DNA of 64,000 bases, taken from NCBI RefSeq assembly GCF_012489685.1, contig NC_080046.1, forward strand, positions 38,093,176 to 38,157,175, read 5' to 3'. Each line of letters starts with the position of its first letter. Position 1 is the first letter of the stretch. This stretch comes from Lotus japonicus. Lineage: Eukaryota > Streptophyta > Magnoliopsida > Fabales > Fabaceae. The position numbers were made by a program, and so were the translations under genes. Of the stretch, positions 59,031-64,000 are shown one piece after another. The notes beneath the pieces are model-generated. The model saw only the letters and a list, made by a program, of their open reading frames with translations. It did not search any database and had not been told where the DNA came from.

Positions 59031-60858
59031 GGGTTTAAATATGTCTTTAGTTCCAGAAAAATAAAGGTGAATTGGATTTGGTTCATCCAAAAAACGTTTC
59101 ATAGCTTTTAATCTCCAACATTAATGAAATATGTGAAATTTAGTTTTTGTTGTTTATTGTGTGGTGGTTTTTGTGCATTTGTGACAGAAAACTGTCACAA
59201 ATATACATTAGATTTAAACTGCCACAAAATGCACCACATGGACTGTTGAAAGATTTTTTACAACTTTACGTTTGAATCTCTCAAGACTCAATTGTAGTAT
59301 AGTAAAGGGTTTTTTGTATCCACAGGGAGGTGTAATACTTATGTCGTTCAATAGCTAACACACTTAAATGAAGGTTTACAAAGAGATTGATTGTTTGCTT
59401 AAGAACATATAAACATAAATCAAGAAGATAAAAGAGTTGGATTCACCAAGGTAGATAGTTTTGCAGGGATTAGAGTTTCGTTGTCTAACATCTATGTAAC
59501 ATTGATTCACATGCAAATATTGTTTTATGAAATTGATTCCTCCCACCATTTCTTATCTTACTACCCAGTCCCCTGACGTAGAAGATTATCAACTCAGCTA
59601 TGTTAACCCTCAATCCCTTGATCGATTAACAGTAGTGAGTAGCATTAAGCATAGATGTTTGAATAGACTAATGACCTAACCCTATCCCTATACCTTAGAA
59701 TCATTAGATGATTATACATAGTTCAGATTTAAATAGTTAGATCCCACCATCCTATTAAATCTAAATTCATGTTCTAGATGATCAATCCAAAGCAAGCATG
59801 AAGCACACGGTAAAAATCATTGAATCATGGAAAAGAAACATATGATTAACTCTAGTTCAGAATCCAGAACGTGTGAGTTCCCCTACACAAGTTTGAATCA
59901 ATCAAAATACCCAAGGGGATCAACCTAAGATATAGCATGAAGCAAAAGAGAAAACCATTGATTCTTTAGCATAGAAACATGAAATTTGCATGAAAGGAGA
60001 TTAAATAGATTACATGAGCATCAAGACAACTAGTTCTAATCCCAACAATTGAGAAATTAGCTATCCATTTCCATGGATAGTTTTACAATTATAAAAGAGA
60101 AGAAGAACGATAAAAAACCAACTCCGTGACGGTTCCCCGGCGGTGAAATCAACTCCAAAGCCTTCTCTCTAGTATCCTAGGTCTCCCTTGATGATCTCCT
60201 TCGTTTTCTCTCTTTCCTTAAGTGGTGGGTTTCAGTTCTGGTCAAAGTAGTGGTTCAAAACATGATGGAACGCACTTTATATCAAAACAGGGCAGCAAGT
60301 TGGTGCTAAGCGCCACAATCTGGTGCTAAGCACCATGGAAAGTAGGCTGAAACCGCCTTAATGGCGCTAAGCGCCACTTTCTGGTGCTAAGCGCCAAGCT
60401 TTCTTCAGCTTTGGATTTCCTCTATGCCAAATGGTGCTAAGCACCCAGAAATGGTGCTAAGCGCCCAACACATCTAGAAACTTCATTTTTCAATCCAAAG
60501 CTTTGATTTCCTTGATCTTCTTCAAACTTTAAACCTACATCAAAATTAGGGGATTAAACATGATTTCTACACAGTATATATACTAAAACTAAGTGTTTAA
60601 CAAATTAGTCATTTGAGGGATAAAATGATCAATAACTCAAGCATACACGTTAAATAAGTGCCGAACATTATATCCGAATATACGTAAAATTAGCACTTAT
60701 CATGGACTAACTTTATCTAGCCATAAAATGCACCACAGTCCACACGAATTAACTTTACATGTTTCATTAATGTTGGGAACTAGAAAACTATGAAATTTTT
60801 TGGAGGGATCAAATCCAATTCAACCTTATTTTATCGTGACTAAAAACATATCTAACCC
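59031..60858. mobile_element. Non-autonomous Mutator-like element 3, split by a solo LTR
   Basis: Inverted arms GGGTTTAAATATGTCTTTAG (59031) and GGGTTAGATATGTTTTTAG (complement at 60858), about 140 bp or more, with 9-bp duplication TAATAATAA (59022-59030, 60859-60867). Without the solo LTR it would be about 370 bp, a MITE. Confidence 0.8.
59244..60702 (-). mobile_element. 1.46-kb solo LTR, gypsy-like
   Basis: On minus TGATAAGTGC...CTTTCAACA, TSD TGGAC (59239-59243, 60703-60707). It contains six or seven copies of (T)GGTGCTAAGCGCCA (60300-60465 on plus). No PBS or coding sequence follows. Confidence 0.82.
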
Positions 60859-60940
60859 TAATAATAATATAGAGCAATGAATACCAAAATGTATAAATGA
60901 AAAAAATACATAATTAACCATGTCACTTGTTCAATGTCAC

Positions 60941-62164
60941 TTTAGTTCCCTTTCAACCTCTCTCTAACCATTTCTCTCTCTACCTTCTTCCGGCCAGATC
61001 TAGGGTTTGACTGGAGCGGCCTCCGCGCCGCCTCCTTGCGCGGTGGCTACCCCCTCCCTTTTCTCTTTTTCTTTTCCCTTTATCCTTTATGTTCTCCTCC
61101 TGCGTTTGGCCTTCTGCGTTTCTCCCGTTTCGACGATGCTTTCCTCGTGGCGTTGGGGCTCTAGCCCTTTCCCCTGACTCGGTTGAGCATTCGGTGGTAG
61201 CGATTGCAGAGGATTAGAGGTCGTTTCTCTCCGGTTCGGCGTCGTCCCACCTTGCTCCTCCACTCAACGATCTCTGGTTCTCCAGCGCCCCATTTGCTCT
61301 TCTCCTCGGCCGCGTTCTGTTCAGGTTTTTCTGCCCAAATCTCCAGATTTGTGGTGGTTGGTGGGTTTTTTTGGTGGGTTCTTAGGTTTTTCTTCCTTGG
61401 AGGGAGTTGGGGTGGCTGTGGTGTGAGGTTCGTAGCTTGGTTGTGGGTGGGGTGCGTGTGGCTTCTGCGCTGGTGTTAGAGGCTTACTTCCTTGCGTTTT
61501 GTCGGTGTCTGCGGTCGTGTTTGGTGGTCTGTTTCCTCCTTCTCTGGGCGTTTCTTGGCTGGGTGATGTTGGGTGTGGATAGGTCTCTTTCCACCTCAAT
61601 TTTGAAGTGGCCGAAGCCTTCGTGAGACAAGGTTCGTGGTTGGATGGGTCAGTGTTGCTGGGTTCGGTGGTGTTGCGGTTAGCGTCGCTCCTTTCTGCTC
61701 CTTTTGCCTCTATTCAGGTGAGGCAGGGTAGTTTCGAGTCGGCGTTGAGTCTGTTGGTGATAGGCGAGGCTAACGATTATGATCCGTCATTGTCACGTGT
61801 TTCATCCATTGAAAAGTTGGATGTGGATCCGTTTTGATCGATCGGGTCGCCAATTCTCCTTCCTCGTCAGAGGCCGCGGTTGGACTGGTTTTGTTTTTTT
61901 CTTTGGTCACTTTGTTATTATTTTAGGGTTTGCTCACAACTTTTGGGAGGGGTTTGTATGTGGTTTGGGTTCTGCAGGTGTTTGGGTGGGTTTTGGTAGG
62001 GTGTTTACTGGTTTTTAGAGGTTCTTGGGAAGGATTTTGCTGTGATAGTTGGTTTTTTTCAGCCTTTTGGTTGAACAGATTATTGTACCCATGTTGTTGA
62101 GAGGGGTTGTTTCTCAACATTCTCTATTATTATTTAAACTATTTCTCTTTTCGAAAAAAAAACT
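60941..62164 (+). mobile_element. Poly-A-tailed retroposon, type unknown
   Basis: Imperfect duplication ATGTCACTTGTTC (60920 on) and ATGTCATTTGTTC (62165 on) flanks a unit ending in CTTTTCG plus nine A. It begins with a C/T-rich leader (CCGGCCAGATCTAGGGTTTG) typical of plant LINE 5' ends and is G/T-rich inside. No domain is recognised in its frames (61204-62018). A short non-autonomous LINE is likely; a retrocopied transcript is possible. Confidence 0.5.
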
Positions 62165-62264
62165 ATGTCATTTGTTCACATCACACCCTCGTCCTCATCA
62201 TCCCCCATATAGTCCTCCTGATCATAACCTTAACGAGAAAAAAAACTCCAAATGGAGCAGCTAC

Positions 62265-63057
62265 CACTACCAGAAATTCGCTCTTTAGCGACAGATTTAA
62301 TGACCGACATATTTTAGTCACATATAGAAACCTATGCGCGTGCCCGTCAACATTGCAAGCTATCATGAGAAGCTTGTGAACTTTGAAGACATCTCCTCGA
62401 TCTGCACATCCTGCCAGGCCTTTAGTTATCAGACCACCTCATTCTCCGAATGTATCCTTTATAACATGTCCTTTTTACCTCAGCACTCCAATATTGTGGA
62501 CCCTAAGTCGACGACCACGAGTCTCTCAACTCCTATGTCAAGTAATGGACATTACGTCTGTATCGCGCAGATATGTTCCTGACGCCAAAAAATTGAACTT
62601 CTGAATTCCTCCCGTTATGTCAATCCACAATTTAACATGGCTACATGAGTCTTACTAAAGCCGAGTATGAACAAATAAAATCCAATTTTAAAACCATATA
62701 TAACATATTATAAGGTAATTAACGAATGATTATACTTAGATATGTCTTCTCAACCCTCTTGTCGAGTCAAACATTGTCTTTGTCCTTCTTCTAGGTGTGT
62801 GCATGTCGTAAGAGTTCGTCCTTATTGACCTCTCTTCCCCACTTTCTCGCATAGAATAATAATACAGATAATGTTATTATGTACAAATAATTAAGTTGGA
62901 CCAATCGACGAACATGCTCAGCTATTGAAAATGATAGCATCAAGTGGCCAATATTGACAATATGTTACGCATATGAAATTAAAGGTTCCTAATTATGGTA
63001 TATGTACTATTACCGGATATTTGTTATATATCAACGTATCTTCATCACATGAAATTT
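62265..63057. other. CACTA-like terminus and spacer
   Basis: CACTACCAGAAATTCG followed by TTTAGCGACAG (62265-62295) is the typical 5' end of plant CACTA elements, with TAC before it. No opposite end was found in the window. No gene is recognised in the rest. Confidence 0.4.
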
Positions 63058-64000
63058 AAGCTTATGCTAAGTGAATAAAATCTTATTCACGATTAGGGCT
63101 GATGTATTGTGAAGGGAAACCTGAACAAGAGTTTACTAAATGAAATAAATTTATGAAGGAGAAAGTTCAGGAAAAAGTCCAAGGATTTCATCATGATCGA
63201 TAAAAGTTATAGCACGATCGTTATACGCTTAAACCTAGGTCAGAAAACCCTAGTAAATAGCTACTTTTCACTTAAAGTCGCGATGGAAGTTAATTCCAAA
63301 AATCTTCAGAGAAATGTTAGAACTTCTCTTATTCCATATATAACAATCGTTTCGAGGCGAAACTCTAGGATCTACGAACGTCCGATTCCAATCATCGGAA
63401 GTTTGCCGAAACCAAAACCCTGGTAGTTCGAAAACCCTAGAATCAACCGACAATGAAGACTTTCTCTATTCAGAGCTTCAAATGAAGATTCTACACGCGT
63501 ACACCCATTTCTCTTGATGTTCTCAATCTTTCTTCAGAAGGAAATTTTCTATTCCGACATCCGATGCAAAAAGCAACTTATCGGGTAAAATAGTTTTACA
63601 CCGACTTTGCATTAGTTACCAAAAATACAAAGAGACCTCATTTTAGTTTTGGAATTCTTTCGCCAAAACCTACCTTAGAATTCACGGAGAATGAAGCCGG
63701 AAAAATCAGAATCGCGAAACTTTCATTTTACCGCGTTTTGTCAACCTCTATATATAGCAAGAAAAGGAGAAAAAATGGCAAAACTTCACCATTTTCTCTC
63801 CCAAATCCGCGAGCTCCATTGAAGAGGAAGGAAGAAGAGCTTTTGTTCATTTCTTGCTTGATCGTCGATTAAACAGTTGCTACTTCAAGGTGCCGAGGTA
63901 TAGTCGCTAATCCTTACCTCTGATCGCTTTTTCTATAGCTTTTCTCTATGTCTTTCTGTGCTCATAGTTTTGAGGTTTTTGCAAAACTATCCTGAATACT
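63058..64000 (+). mobile_element. Solo-LTR-family unit S5, runs off the window
   Basis: Closely matches S1 from GCTTATGCTAAGTGAATAAAA onward, including the small ORF (63282 on) and the TATA box (63748-63757). The first 10-15 bases of the family (TGTAAGACC) are missing or diverged. It may be a solo LTR or the 5' LTR of a full element to the right. Confidence 0.8.

Overview
The window is nuclear DNA from a flowering plant, probably a papilionoid legume. It has intron-bearing genes with GT-AG introns, plant-type retrotransposons, long AT-rich spacers and no bacterial gene organisation. The legume guess rests mainly on legume-like captured gene fragments, so it is soft. Only two host genes look intact: an exo-type polygalacturonase (GH28, 4 exons, 402 aa, 37199-39027) and a secreted laccase (6 exons, 556 aa, 44279-47689), both on the plus strand and both cell-wall enzymes. 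The laccase carries an almost perfect miR397 target site. Everything else is mobile DNA or non-coding spacer.

Layout. 1-14339: 5'-truncated Ty3/gypsy element of the Tat type. It has a decayed pol (protease, RT, RNase H, a second archaeal-type RNase H, integrase) on plus, two antisense genes on minus (one multi-exon with a plant mobile domain) and a 3' LTR. A 3.7-kb solo LTR (7359-11081) sits in an exon of the antisense gene. 14646-27160: complete but non-autonomous LTR element on minus with 320-bp LTRs, TSD TCTCA, gag-protease, no RT or integrase, and a different antisense gene on plus. Inside it are a rearranged chromovirus fragment (17175-18950) and a chimeric solo-LTR-like unit (22576-26132) with a tRNA-iMet-type PBS and a 5S rRNA-like stretch. 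28684-36104: foldback Mutator-like element split by a 6.3-kb LTR unit that itself holds a SINE, an Athila-like LTR and an 18-bp tandem repeat.

36105-50629 is the gene island (polygalacturonase, then laccase). Between the two genes is a second copy (39181-43038) of a segment that also brackets the 14646-27160 element. This second copy is split by a 532-bp solo LTR and by a 2.6-kb insertion carrying fragments of a LysM receptor kinase gene and an isoflavone-reductase-like gene. 50646-56655: a LINE with a 16-bp TSD, invaded by a gypsy fragment and an LTR unit; the LTR unit is invaded by a Mutator-like element carrying a DELLA-protein fragment. 56781-60858: two more Mutator-like elements, one holding a solo LTR. 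60941-62164: a poly-A-tailed retroposon. 63058-64000: start of another copy of the solo-LTR family, running off the window.

No CRISPR, operon or bacterial feature is present. The most unusual content is gene capture (LysM receptor, PCBER-like, DELLA), the antisense genes inside the two gypsy elements, and the 5S-bearing chimera. All coordinates come from reading the sequence by eye. Domain names are recognised from motifs and no database search was run.
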